Assembly: GCF_047777955.1 (NCBI RefSeq)
Contig: NZ_CP180537.1
Location: 1,116,001 to 1,180,000, forward strand
Origin: Didemnitutus sp047777955
GTDB taxonomy: Bacteria; Verrucomicrobiota; Verrucomicrobiia; Opitutales; Opitutaceae
Direction: 5' to 3'
DNA length: 64,000 bases
In this document: positions 27,263 through 34,537 of the stretch, in pieces
How positions within the stretch are numbered: position 1 is the stretch's first letter
Layout of the letters: the number at the start of each line of letters is the position of its first letter
The notes under the pieces: generated by a model
What the model saw: only the letters and a program-made list of their open reading frames with translations
Database searches by the model: none
Told to the model about the DNA's origin: nothing
Program-made: the position numbers and the translations under genes

Positions 27263-27846
27263 ACTCACCCATTGCTGACATCGTTTTGATCGCCGCGAAG
27301 AGCGGAGGTATCTTCTTCGCAATCTTCATTGTGTCCTATGTAACTTGCCGATGTGCTATTTGTTCCGCTGAGTTCGGAGAACTCACAAAGTGGCAGGAGC
27401 GTTTGTCGCAAGTTAAGGGAGTTCTGAGGCCAAAGAATATTGATGCGACAGCCGCTTCTCAGTATTATTGCGTTCGACCAGAGATTGAAAATCGCGAGGA
27501 AGAATCCCTCGGCAACCTTCTTCGAGCCAAGGAGCAAATGCGGTATGCAGCGACTCGAATTGATAACTTGAAGCGCACTTTGCCGGCGTGCGTGCTTGGT
27601 TTGGGCTTAGCTGTCTTGTTTGGTGTAGTCGTGGTTTCGCCTCAATTTTCTGGCGGGAAAGCACTCGAACCAAATTACTCGATAGTTACTTTAACTGTGG
27701 CCGGCCTTTTTACCGTGTTTATCGGCTTACCTCACGGCGAAAGCTATCGGGGAATGAGTAACATGCGACGCGACAGTGAAGAGTTTATAAAAGAACTTAG
27801 TAACCCACCTGCGCCTGCCACGCAGGGAACCATAAGTTCATCGTAG
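27259..27846 (+). CDS. Small membrane protein coupled to the transporter
   Basis: The 195-residue product has one N-terminal membrane helix (SGGIFFAIFIVSYVTC), a soluble loop of roughly 90 residues, and two further helices (LPACVLGLGLAVLFGVVVVS and IVTLTVAGLFTVFIGLP). Its ATG overlaps the symporter stop codon. I recognise no family. Strict linkage with the transporter suggests an accessory subunit. The cyclodipeptide synthase gene follows after 37 bp. Confidence 0.7.
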   Translation: MNSPIADIVLIAAKSGGIFFAIFIVSYVTCRCAICSAEFGELTKWQERLSQVKGVLRPKNIDATAASQYYCVRPEIENREEESLGNLLRAKEQMRYAATRIDNLKRTLPACVLGLGLAVLFGVVVVSPQFSGGKALEPNYSIVTLTVAGLFTVFIGLPHGESYRGMSNMRRDSEEFIKELSNPPAPATQGTISSS

Positions 27847-27883
27847 AGGTCAGTGCCGGCAGTGCCTGATTGTTTTAACGCGC

Positions 27884-28630
27884 TTGAGTAGCATTCGACC
27901 ATCATCGCGGGACGGAATCTCGAGCTTCGATTATCAATTCGATCTGCTCAGCTGGGATGTTGGCTCTTTCTCATCCCTGAAAGGTCGGAGGGCGTTCATT
28001 GGGGTGAGTGTTAAGAATCCAAGATTTTCTCGCCAATTTTTTCGTTCAGTTTTGGCTGTCGTGAAGCAGCTCGGAATGGAACTGACAGTATGCATCGTAG
28101 ACGAGCCGTATATCTACAACATACTAGCGACATCTAATACGCTCGATGACTTCACCTCTGCGGTTACGGGCCTAAATAAGATATCTCGCGAGGCGCAAAG
28201 CATGGTGTCGTCGGCGCTGAGTTCCACGAAGGTTGTTGCTTCCTTGGTGAACTGGCGGTCGCTTGCGGCGTCTATCGATCCCGATCTGAAGTTCGAGTGC
28301 GAGCGCGCGTTTTACACTGATAAGAAGTTTCGGGAATTTGTCTGGACCGAGGTGAAACGAGCCATACCTCCCAGCGCACGGACGGGTGACATCAACCGGT
28401 TTTGTGCCTTTTTCATTCAAGAGGTTCCAGTGCTTGCCGATGTGCTTTTCACAAAGCGGGCAATCGACTTTTATCCAGGGCCTGGAACGGATCTATTCTT
28501 CATGCTTCAGAAAGGCATTTTTTCGGAGGCCCTCCCAAAGCTATCGCAACTTGCTCGATCTTGCACGGATATGGGCTATGTCGAGGCAACCAAAGGCGAA
28601 GTCGCGCCCGATTCTAGTGGGCATACCTGA
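27884..28630 (+). CDS. Probable tRNA-dependent cyclodipeptide synthase (CDPS)
   Basis: From a TTG start the product is 248 residues; no ATG or clear ribosome site fits, so the start is uncertain. From memory of AlbC and YvmC, the CDPS landmarks align: GVSVKNPRFS (Ser42 in the place of the aminoacyl-accepting serine), VDEPYIYN, the helix ECERAFYTDKKFREF, FFIQEVPVLAD (Glu180 matching AlbC Glu182) and FYPGPG (Tyr197 matching Tyr202). AlbC Tyr178 is Phe176 here, and Tyr197 is followed by Pro. CDPSs take two aminoacyl-tRNAs and make a cyclic dipeptide. It follows the transporter pair and converges on a cysteine-cluster gene. Confidence 0.8.
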   Translation: MSSIRPSSRDGISSFDYQFDLLSWDVGSFSSLKGRRAFIGVSVKNPRFSRQFFRSVLAVVKQLGMELTVCIVDEPYIYNILATSNTLDDFTSAVTGLNKISREAQSMVSSALSSTKVVASLVNWRSLAASIDPDLKFECERAFYTDKKFREFVWTEVKRAIPPSARTGDINRFCAFFIQEVPVLADVLFTKRAIDFYPGPGTDLFFMLQKGIFSEALPKLSQLARSCTDMGYVEATKGEVAPDSSGHT

Positions 28631-28657
28631 TACCGGACCACTGCCCAGCCTACCGGA

Positions 28658-29119
28658 TCACCAGTGAACTTGGAGCCAAATCGTAAGGCGACGTAACCAG
28701 CGTGGCAGGGTGGTGTAGTATCGCGCCATTTCTTGAAGGTCTTCGACCTCCAGGCGATCACCGAGCCCGCTTTCTTGTATTCCGGGGCAACCGCGGTCCA
28801 CATAGAGCACGTTGTTGATTCGATACCACGGATACTCGCGGCACGAACTCGGGCGGCTCGAATATACTGAGCAAAGTCCAGAGTTGAAATGGATGCACGC
28901 CCCTTTGTGCCGTTGGAGGTATGTTTTCCCCTCCAACTGCTGTGTTAGTAGAACACCGCAACTAGCCTCCTTTGCTTCCACTTCAACAAGCGGAAATGCT
29001 TTGCAGCAATTGCGCGGACATGCGGCACGTAGACAGGCTAGGCGGGTTGAAGAGGTGGCGGGTCGTAGCCGGAGAAGTCCGCAGCGCCTGACCGAGAGGA
29101 GTGAAACAAGAAGGCGCAT
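28658..29119 (-). CDS. YkgJ-family cysteine-cluster protein
   Basis: The 153-residue product matches the YkgJ/UPF0153 putative iron- or zinc-binding family: an N-terminal cysteine group (LRAACPRNCCKAF), then GACIHFNSGLCSVYSSRPSSCREYPW and a late Cys in DRGCPG. The first 25 residues are poor in known motifs and the true start may be internal. It is convergent with the CDPS gene, with only 27 bp between stop codons. Some family members are linked to metal-dependent modification. Whether it modifies the cyclodipeptide or only shares the island is unknown. Confidence 0.75.
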   Translation of the reverse strand: MRLLVSLLSVRRCGLLRLRPATSSTRLACLRAACPRNCCKAFPLVEVEAKEASCGVLLTQQLEGKTYLQRHKGACIHFNSGLCSVYSSRPSSCREYPWYRINNVLYVDRGCPGIQESGLGDRLEVEDLQEMARYYTTLPRWLRRLTIWLQVHW

Positions 29120-29316
29120 GATTTAGGTCCGAAGCATACATGACATTAGGTGCCGATCACCATTTTTGCGATGGAAACCGGAAATGACGTCGCGATCACC
29201 GTTCGGGGAGGGCGCACTCGTGGGGACTGCTTTAAGGAGATCGCCGGTAGGCAGTCGCTGGAAGATTCGAGCTTAGCGAGCATCGATTCTTCGGTCGGAG
29301 ACTGAAAGTGGCCATG

Positions 29317-29344
29317 AAAAAAGCGGCCGGTCGAAACCGGCCGC
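29317..29344 (-). terminator. Rho-independent terminator
   Basis: A perfect 9-bp stem (GCGGCCGGT / ACCGGCCGC) with a 4-base loop is followed, on the minus strand, by six T residues. It ends transcription of the minus-strand gene at 29361-29657. Confidence 0.85.
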
Positions 29345-29360
29345 CGGGGGCGAGCGAACT

Positions 29361-29657
29361 TCACTCGCTGTGTTCGCTTTTGGATTCCGCGAGGCGTTCG
29401 AAAATGAACGTATGCGCCTGGTCGGCGAGCTTGGCTACGAGCGGAAGGTCATCACGGCCGAAGCTGTCGGTGTCGTGAAAATTCCGGGCGTCGTCCAAGT
29501 AGGTCCGGGCGAAGGTGACGTTGTAGAATTTCTTCTGGTCGGCTTCGTTTTCCCAGACCGCGGCCTTGATGCGGCCGAGGCGGAGGGTCTTCACCGGCAG
29601 TTTGCCGGTCGAGGCGTTCTTGGATTGCGGAGCGGATTGAGCGGTCTTGGAGGGCAT
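29361..29657 (-). CDS. Small conserved mobile-element protein
   Basis: The ATG at 29657, preceded on its strand by AAGGA, gives 98 residues; a longer frame upstream is low-complexity and unlikely to be coding. After a polar N terminus the core reads KTLRLGRIKAAVWENEADQK, then FYNVTFARTYLDD and DDLPLVAKLADQAHTFIFERL. This resembles a family of small hypothetical proteins often found on integrative elements and plasmids, which I know without a firm function. It is transcribed alone and ends at a strong terminator. Confidence 0.7.
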   Translation of the reverse strand: MPSKTAQSAPQSKNASTGKLPVKTLRLGRIKAAVWENEADQKKFYNVTFARTYLDDARNFHDTDSFGRDDLPLVAKLADQAHTFIFERLAESKSEHSE

Positions 29658-30338
29658 ATAGTTCCTTTTTTGATTTTGAGGAGCGGGATTGCTCTCTCGC
29701 CCCGAGGCGGAGGCGCCGTCAGGGACGAGGGGACGGTTGGGGGGATTCCTTTCAAGGAGGACCCGAACGCTCCCTGTCCGCGCAGCGGCGGCCCAGATGG
29801 AGGGACCGCCAGAGAGAGCAAAAGCGCTCCGGGAAAAAAGAACGTTCCGCCCAAGCGGAATTGCCCGGGAGAACGCGAAGCGTCCGCAAGGAAGGGACGT
29901 CGGACCGGTTGGCGGGGAAGATGGCGTCTCCGGCGTGACTGGGGTTGGTTCGTGGAAACGAAGCGGCTGGAAATTCGCCACCGAGCCAGGTTGGACGGCG
30001 CTGGTTTTCACGGCGCCCTTCGGAGTGATGGCCTGCATTCGCGTCGCGGCCCACGTTCATCGCGACGAGCGATTGGAAAGCGATCCCGCAGCAAGTCCGC
30101 TCGCACCTGGCGCCGAAGATCGGCAGCCTAATTGGGGACGTGATTGAGATCGCGTGACGATTCACGCCCGCACAATGCAGCGTTGGTGCGCTGAGCGGCA
30201 GGCGCCGGCCCTACCGAATTCGGTGTAGCGAGCCTCCCGCGAACTCGGCAGGGGCCGGTCGTTGAGGGTCGGGCGAGCTGGAAAATGGTTGAAGCGCCGC
30301 GAAGCAATCCGCTCCCGGCATTCATCAAAAGGAGACTT
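29658..30338. other. Structured intergenic region with operator copy 5
   Basis: These 681 bp contain no convincing gene. They hold a spaced inverted repeat TTGCTCTCTC / GAGAGAGCAA (29689-29698 and 29812-29821) enclosing G-rich sequence, and a nearby TTCCGC-CCAA-GCGGAA hairpin. The 12-mer CGATTCACGCCC (30158-30169) is shared with the relaxase upstream region, and the 18-bp palindrome is at 30211-30228. The left part would be the leader of the minus-strand gene at 29657; the right part is the promoter region of the gene at 30339. A structured RNA or replication/transfer signal is possible. Confidence 0.4.
30211..30228. promoter_or_regulatory. 18-bp palindrome, copy 5 (one mismatch)
   Basis: CTACCGAATTCGGTGTAG matches the others except that the right half-site ends TGTAG rather than GGTAG. 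It lies about 110 bp upstream of the start codon at 30339. Confidence 0.55.
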
Positions 30339-30725
30339 ATGAAAACGAATACACTCGCACCGCAGTCCGATGCCTCCCGCGTCGAAGCTCAATCCGGCCA
30401 CGAACCGCGCTACCAAATTTATCGGCAGGCGCGGGCCGGCAACTTCATGCCAGAATTCAAAACCGACTCTCCCGTTGAGGCGGTCGAAATGTTCGCGCTG
30501 ATCGCGCCGGCCTTCGATGGCGGAGCGATCCGGCTTTGGGATCACGCCGCGCAACATGTGAGCGCCTCGGTGGAGTGGCGGCCGGAGCAGACCGCGTTCG
30601 GCTTCGTCGTGTATCACCGCACCAACCTGTTTCACGACCGGCTGCTGGGCGTGCTCGCTCTCCACATCGCGGAACGCGAGGCCATGCGCCAAGAAATCCA
30701 CCGGAGCCTCCGCTTGAGTGCCTGA
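30339..30725 (+). CDS. Hypothetical accessory protein
   Basis: The ATG at 30339 with AAAAGGAG at ideal spacing gives 128 residues. The product is a small soluble alpha/beta protein: RYQIYRQARAGNFMPEF, then PVEAVEMFALIAPAFDGGAIRLWDH and a terminal basic helix (HIAEREAMRQEIHRSLRLS). I recognise no family. It is the first gene after operator copy 5 and is followed by the AbiE pair. Confidence 0.7.
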   Translation: MKTNTLAPQSDASRVEAQSGHEPRYQIYRQARAGNFMPEFKTDSPVEAVEMFALIAPAFDGGAIRLWDHAAQHVSASVEWRPEQTAFGFVVYHRTNLFHDRLLGVLALHIAEREAMRQEIHRSLRLSA

Positions 30726-30755
30726 CTTCGGCCCCCCTGCGTTTCGCCTTGTCTC

Positions 30756-30807
30756 GGTGTTACGTTTTCACACCATAAATAGAGAAGTGAAAACACAACG
30801 TAACACC
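30756..30807. promoter_or_regulatory. Inverted repeat at the AbiE promoter
   Basis: The arms GGTGTTACGTTTTCAC (30756-30771) and GTGAAAAC-ACAAC-GTAACACC (30787-30807) are inverted copies, the right one with a 5-base insertion. They flank an AT-rich centre that covers the GTG start of abiEi. AbiEi antitoxins are known to repress their own promoters by binding inverted repeats, so this is its likely operator. Confidence 0.7.
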
Positions 30808-31404
30808 ACCACTCGGCTCAAGGCCGCTGGCGATCACGCCAGCCGGCTGGGGGTGTTCCGTGCGCGCGACATGGTCGCGGCCGGCTACTCTCGTGAGTAT
30901 CTGCGTCGGCTGGTGAGCCAAGAGCGCGTTCGCCAGCTCGCGCGCGGACTTTATGCCTCGGCCGGTTTCGACGGCGATCAGAACCAATCGCTGGTGGAAG
31001 CGTCCCAGCGCGTGCCCCGCGGCGTCGTCTGTCTGGTCTCCGCGCTGCAATTCCACGGGATCGGCACGCAGGCCCCTCATCAGATCTGGCTCGCGCTGCC
31101 GCGCGGCAGCAATCGCCCTCGCGGCGTAAGTCTGCCGCTGCGCTTCGCCAAGTTCTCGGGTCCGGCCTACTCGTTCGGCGTCGAGGAGCACGCCCTCACC
31201 GGCGGAACGGTCCGGGTATATTCGCCGGCCAAGACCGTGGCGGATTGCTTCAAGTATCGGCAGAAATACGGCCTCGATGTTGCGGTCGAGGCGCTGCGGG
31301 ACGGGTGGCTGGCGAAGAAATTCACGATCAAGGAACTCGCGGCGGCAGCGGCGGTGTGCCGCGTCAGCCGCGTGATGCAGCCTTACCTGGAGATGCTGAC
31401 ATGA
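30787..31404 (+). CDS. abiEi: AbiEi-type antitoxin (type IV toxin-antitoxin)
   Basis: I favour the GTG at 30787 (205 residues) over an ATG at 30718, because the latter would read through the operator-like repeat into unrelated sequence. The N-terminal winged helix (LGVFRARDMVAAGYSREYLRRLV) and the central region (RGVVCLVSALQFHGIGTQAPHQIWLALPRG, VYSPAKTVADCFKYRQKYG) are characteristic of AbiEi. The protein represses its promoter and prevents killing by AbiEii. The stop codon overlaps the toxin start by ATGA. Confidence 0.88.
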   Translation: MKTQRNTTTRLKAAGDHASRLGVFRARDMVAAGYSREYLRRLVSQERVRQLARGLYASAGFDGDQNQSLVEASQRVPRGVVCLVSALQFHGIGTQAPHQIWLALPRGSNRPRGVSLPLRFAKFSGPAYSFGVEEHALTGGTVRVYSPAKTVADCFKYRQKYGLDVAVEALRDGWLAKKFTIKELAAAAAVCRVSRVMQPYLEMLT

Positions 31405-32417
31405 GTGCCGCCCCGAAGAATCTCGCGGCCTCCGTGAAGGCGCGCCTGCAAAACGAGGCCGCGCGACGCGGTGACGATTTCAACCTGCTGCTGCTCCGCT
31501 ACGGCATCGAGCGCCTGCTGTTCCGCCTGAGTCAATCCGCTTACGCCGACCGCTTCTTGCTGAAGGGCGCGATGCTGTTCGTCGTCTGGGACGAGAAAAC
31601 CCATCGGCCCACGCGGGACCTCGATCTCCTGGGCTTCGGTCCCTCCGAGAAAGAGGATTTGGAAAAGGTGTTTCGCGAGGTGGTCGCGCTGCCGGTCGTG
31701 GACGATGGCTTGGTGTTCGATCCCGCTTCCGTGCGCGCCGAGGAAATCCGCGAAGACAACACCTACGGCGGCGTCCGCGTCCGGATCGTGGCGAAGCTGG
31801 GCCCGGCGGAGGTGCCGGTTCAAATCGATGTCGGCGTCGGCGATGCGGTCACGCCTGCGCCGGAAGAGGCGAGCTTTCCCGCGCTGCTGGATTTCCCGGC
31901 GCCACAGGTGCGGACATATCCCGTTTACACGGTCGTGGCCGAAAAATTCGAAGCAATGGCGAAGCTCGGCATCGCCAACACGCGGATGAAGGACTTTCAC
32001 GACGTGTGGTTTCTCACGCGCCGCTTTCAGCTCGATGGCGCGACGCTGCGCCGCGCGATCGAAGCGACGTTTACGCGTCGGCAGACCGCTTTGCCCGTGT
32101 GGCCTGAACCGCTAAGCGACGCCTTCGCCCACGACGCGACCAAGCAAACCCAGTGGGCCGCGTTTATTCGCCGCAATGGGCTCACGGGGCTGCCTGCGCA
32201 ATTCGCGGAGGTGGTTGTCGCGATCCGGGCTACCTGGTCCCTGTGCTGCGCAGGTGATGTTCACGGTTTGAGCGGTGTTCACGTCTCCGTGAACCTGTCC
32301 CGGCGTGAAAAGGGCAACGGCGGCGTATCTACCGCATTCGGGGTAGGCCACGTCCCGCGATTTCGGCAGACCGGCGCACTTGAGGCAATGCGTGGGCTGA
32401 CGACGCTGGTTTCATGA
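31401..32417 (+). CDS. abiEii: AbiEii-type nucleotidyltransferase toxin, abnormal C terminus
   Basis: The 338-residue product contains the AbiEii nucleotidyltransferase core: RFLLKGAMLFVVW, then RPTRDLDLLGFG with the catalytic Asp pair, VPVQIDVGVGD, and VVAEKFEAMAKLGIANTRMKDFHDVWFL. AbiEii-family enzymes can inactivate tRNA by nucleotide transfer. Residues after about 278 (following FAEVVVAIRA) do not look like the family. They are encoded by DNA full of inverted repeats that also includes palindrome copy 6, so the original stop codon was probably lost or the tail replaced. Activity is therefore uncertain. Confidence 0.85.
   Translation: MSAAPKNLAASVKARLQNEAARRGDDFNLLLLRYGIERLLFRLSQSAYADRFLLKGAMLFVVWDEKTHRPTRDLDLLGFGPSEKEDLEKVFREVVALPVVDDGLVFDPASVRAEEIREDNTYGGVRVRIVAKLGPAEVPVQIDVGVGDAVTPAPEEASFPALLDFPAPQVRTYPVYTVVAEKFEAMAKLGIANTRMKDFHDVWFLTRRFQLDGATLRRAIEATFTRRQTALPVWPEPLSDAFAHDATKQTQWAAFIRRNGLTGLPAQFAEVVVAIRATWSLCCAGDVHGLSGVHVSVNLSRREKGNGGVSTAFGVGHVPRFRQTGALEAMRGLTTLVS
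32277..32294. promoter_or_regulatory. Inverted repeat upstream of the excisionase-like gene
   Basis: GTTCACG-TCTC-CGTGAAC is a perfect 7-bp inverted repeat. A third half-site GTTCACG lies at 32259-32265. The repeats sit 120-155 bp before the start at 32414 and look like a regulator-binding cluster. Confidence 0.45.
32329..32346. promoter_or_regulatory. 18-bp palindrome, copy 6
   Basis: CTACCGCATTCGGGGTAG matches the CTACC-N8-GGTAG consensus. Its end is 67 bp upstream of the start codon of the HTH gene at 32414. Confidence 0.6.
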
Positions 32418-32776
32418 ACACGACCACGCGCGCCATACTGCAAACCGTGATGACCTCCGATGCTTCTTTGACCGAGCCGGAGCGCGGCTTTGTGCGGCGG
32501 CTGCTCGATGGCGACTTTGGCGAGACAGCGGTGCCCATCGCGACGGTCGGCGAGCGCCTGCTCGTAACCCAGAAGCGCGCCGCGGAAATGCTGAGCGTGA
32601 ATCGCGTCACGATCTGGCGAATGACCCGCGATGGGATGCTCCATCCCGTAGAGATTTTGCCCGGGATGTTGCGCTATTCGTTGAAAGAGATCACGCGACT
32701 TGCGCAGGCCGGAACGGCTACAGAAAACCTCTCCAGGGGGAGCCGGGGACTTGGTGCCGTCGCCTCGGCTGCGTAG
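32414..32776 (+). CDS. Excisionase-like HTH protein
   Basis: The 120-residue product has an N-terminal helical part (LTEPERGFVRRLLDGDFGE) and a central AlpA/excisionase-type helix-turn-helix (LLVTQKRAAEMLSVNRVTIW, RMTRDGMLHPVEI, then RYSLKEITRLA). The fold is that of MerR-like DNA-binding excisionase factors. Its position at the very end of the island, next to the presumed attachment site, fits a recombination directionality factor. It could also be a simple DNA-binding regulator. No integrase gene is visible beside it. The start overlaps the AbiEii frame by ATGA. Confidence 0.72.
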   Translation: MNTTTRAILQTVMTSDASLTEPERGFVRRLLDGDFGETAVPIATVGERLLVTQKRAAEMLSVNRVTIWRMTRDGMLHPVEILPGMLRYSLKEITRLAQAGTATENLSRGSRGLGAVASAA

Positions 32777-33266
32777 TTTCAGCGAGCTGACACCGTGCTA
32801 AGTTGCACGTTTAGGGCCCCGCCAAAGCCTGCCAAAGTGGGGGCGCTGGTTGCGTAAGTGCCACAGAGGGCTGATGCCATCTGGGCCGTCCAGCGGCGAG
32901 ACGCCTCAGAAAAGGTCAAAGAAACAGCCAAAGTCGCGCGCGTGCTTTCCGCATAAAAAGTGTCTCCAAGCTTCTGCTGGGCGGGAGCCTGAGCAACTCG
33001 CGTCACAGCCTTGGTGATACTGGCATCGTTTCGCTCGAACAAAGGGAGTCGCGACGGAGCTGAGCGGTGCTCCGATCTGTTACTTCAGGCTGCGACCCTG
33101 AAGGCTGGTGCGCAAAAAAACGCGTTTCGAAAATGGCTTCAGAGGCGTTTTCCCCTCGAAAAACTTTGGCTGTTTCTTTGACTTTGGGGGTCAAAAGTTG
33201 CCTCGCGTCACCTCAGGTCACACGCGGGCAGTCGCTCTTTCGAAAATCGCGCAAGTCATTAAGCAG
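32777..33266. other. Gene-free island end with inverted 20-bp repeat
   Basis: No convincing gene lies in these 490 bp. They hold a perfect 20-bp inverted repeat, GTCAAAGAAACAGCCAAAGT at 32915-32934 and its complement at 33163-33182, and a small hairpin CTTCAG...CTGAAG near 33086-33106. The region lies between the last island gene and the tRNA-fMet terminator, so it probably contains the right junction of the mobile element. No duplicate of the tRNA 3-prime end is visible inside the window. Confidence 0.4.
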
Positions 33267-33295
33267 AAACCCCCGGGAGCAGTTTCCGGGGGTTT
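33267..33295 (-). terminator. Terminator of the tRNA-fMet gene
   Basis: A 10-bp perfect stem AAACCCCCGG / CCGGGGGTTT encloses a 9-base loop, immediately downstream of the tRNA on the minus strand. The T-rich tail there is short, but the stem is strong and near-symmetric. Confidence 0.75.
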
Positions 33296-33300
33296 CAAAT

Positions 33301-33377
<77 letters not shown>

Positions 33378-33618
33378 ACAAAGGAGCGGTCAACGTGCGA
33401 ACCGTGTTTTCGCCTGTCAACCGTCATTTTTCAAAAAACTCAGGAAAGGTCTTGCCCCGCCCGCCGGCCATCTCTGTTTTGGCCCTTCCTGTTCCTTCAA
33501 CCCACCCAACGAAAACTCGCCGCGCGCCCTGTCTGAACAGGGGCAGTGCTCGCGGCACAGTCTGATCGCAAGGCGGCCCAGTTGGCCGACCTGTGTATTC
33601 GACCCATACATAGATCCC

Positions 33619-34512
33619 ATGAACGTCACTCCCAAAGACCTCCTCGATGCCGGCGTCCACCTCGGTCACCAGACCAAGCGCTGGAATCCGCGCTCCAAGC
33701 CCTACGTGTTCGGTCACCGCCAGGGCATCACCATCATCGACCTCGAGAAGACCCACGCCGCCCTCGAAAAGGCCTGCGCGTTCCTCGAGAACCTCGTGGC
33801 CTCGGGCGACGAGGTCCTCCTCGTCGGCACCAAGCGCCAGGCGCAGGAGCTGATCAAGGAGGCCGCGACCGCCACCGGCATGCCGTTCGTCACCACCCGC
33901 TGGATGGGTGGCACGCTCACGAACTTCGAGACGATCAAGAAGTCGCTCGCCAAGTTTAAGAAATTCCAGGCGCAAGACGCCTCGGGCGAACTCGCCAAGC
34001 TCTCCTCCAAGGAGGAGTCCGCGATCCGCCGCGAGATGGCGCGCATGACCCGCAACTTCGACGGCATCGCCAACATCACCGCCCTCCCGGGCGCGATGTT
34101 CGTCATCGACGCCGGCTACGAGTCCATCGCGGTCGCCGAAGCCAAGCGCCTCGGCATCCCCTGCGTCGGCCTCGTCGACACCAACTCCGACCCGACCCAG
34201 CTCTCGCACCCGATCCCGGGCAACGACGACGCCGCGAAGTCCATCCGCATCGTCGTCGAGACGGTCGTCGCCGCGATCCAGTCCGGCCTCGCGCACCGCG
34301 AGACCCGCCGCGTGCAGCGCGCCGAGAAGGCCGCCGCTGACGCCGCCGCCGCCGCGGGCACGCCCGACGCCGACGAGGCGCTCGACAAGGTCGTCGCGCT
34401 GCCGCAGGACGTGAAGGAGCTCGTCACCGAGAAGCCCGCCGCCGCCCCGCGCAAGCGCACGAGCCGAACGGCCGGCGCCAAGAAGTCCTCCGTCTCCACG
34501 GAAGAGGTCTAA
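33619..34512 (+). CDS. rpsB: 30S ribosomal protein S2
   Basis: The ATG at 33619 begins the canonical S2 sequence (NVTPKDLLDAGVHLGHQTKRWNP, with landmarks IDLEKTHAAL, RWMGGTLTNF, PGAMFVIDAGYE and IPGNDDAAKSI). At 297 residues it is longer than the roughly 240 of E. coli because of an Ala/Lys/Arg-rich C-terminal extension, common in related phyla. A longer frame reading through the tRNA upstream is not real. It forms the usual rpsB-tsf pair with the following gene, 25 bp away. Confidence 0.97.
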   Translation: MNVTPKDLLDAGVHLGHQTKRWNPRSKPYVFGHRQGITIIDLEKTHAALEKACAFLENLVASGDEVLLVGTKRQAQELIKEAATATGMPFVTTRWMGGTLTNFETIKKSLAKFKKFQAQDASGELAKLSSKEESAIRREMARMTRNFDGIANITALPGAMFVIDAGYESIAVAEAKRLGIPCVGLVDTNSDPTQLSHPIPGNDDAAKSIRIVVETVVAAIQSGLAHRETRRVQRAEKAAADAAAAAGTPDADEALDKVVALPQDVKELVTEKPAAAPRKRTSRTAGAKKSSVSTEEV

Positions 34513-34537
34513 TCTCTCAAACCAATCGATTACTCAC

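Noticed and set aside
32779..33194. Two small minus-strand frames at the island end as possible integrase remnants.
   Set aside because: They share the peptide TLAVSLT with a plus-strand frame only because of the inverted 20-bp repeat. No integrase catalytic motif is present.
1..33300. A complete transposon or IS element within the island.
   Set aside because: No transposase-like protein and no classical IS ends were found; the conserved genes are conjugative.
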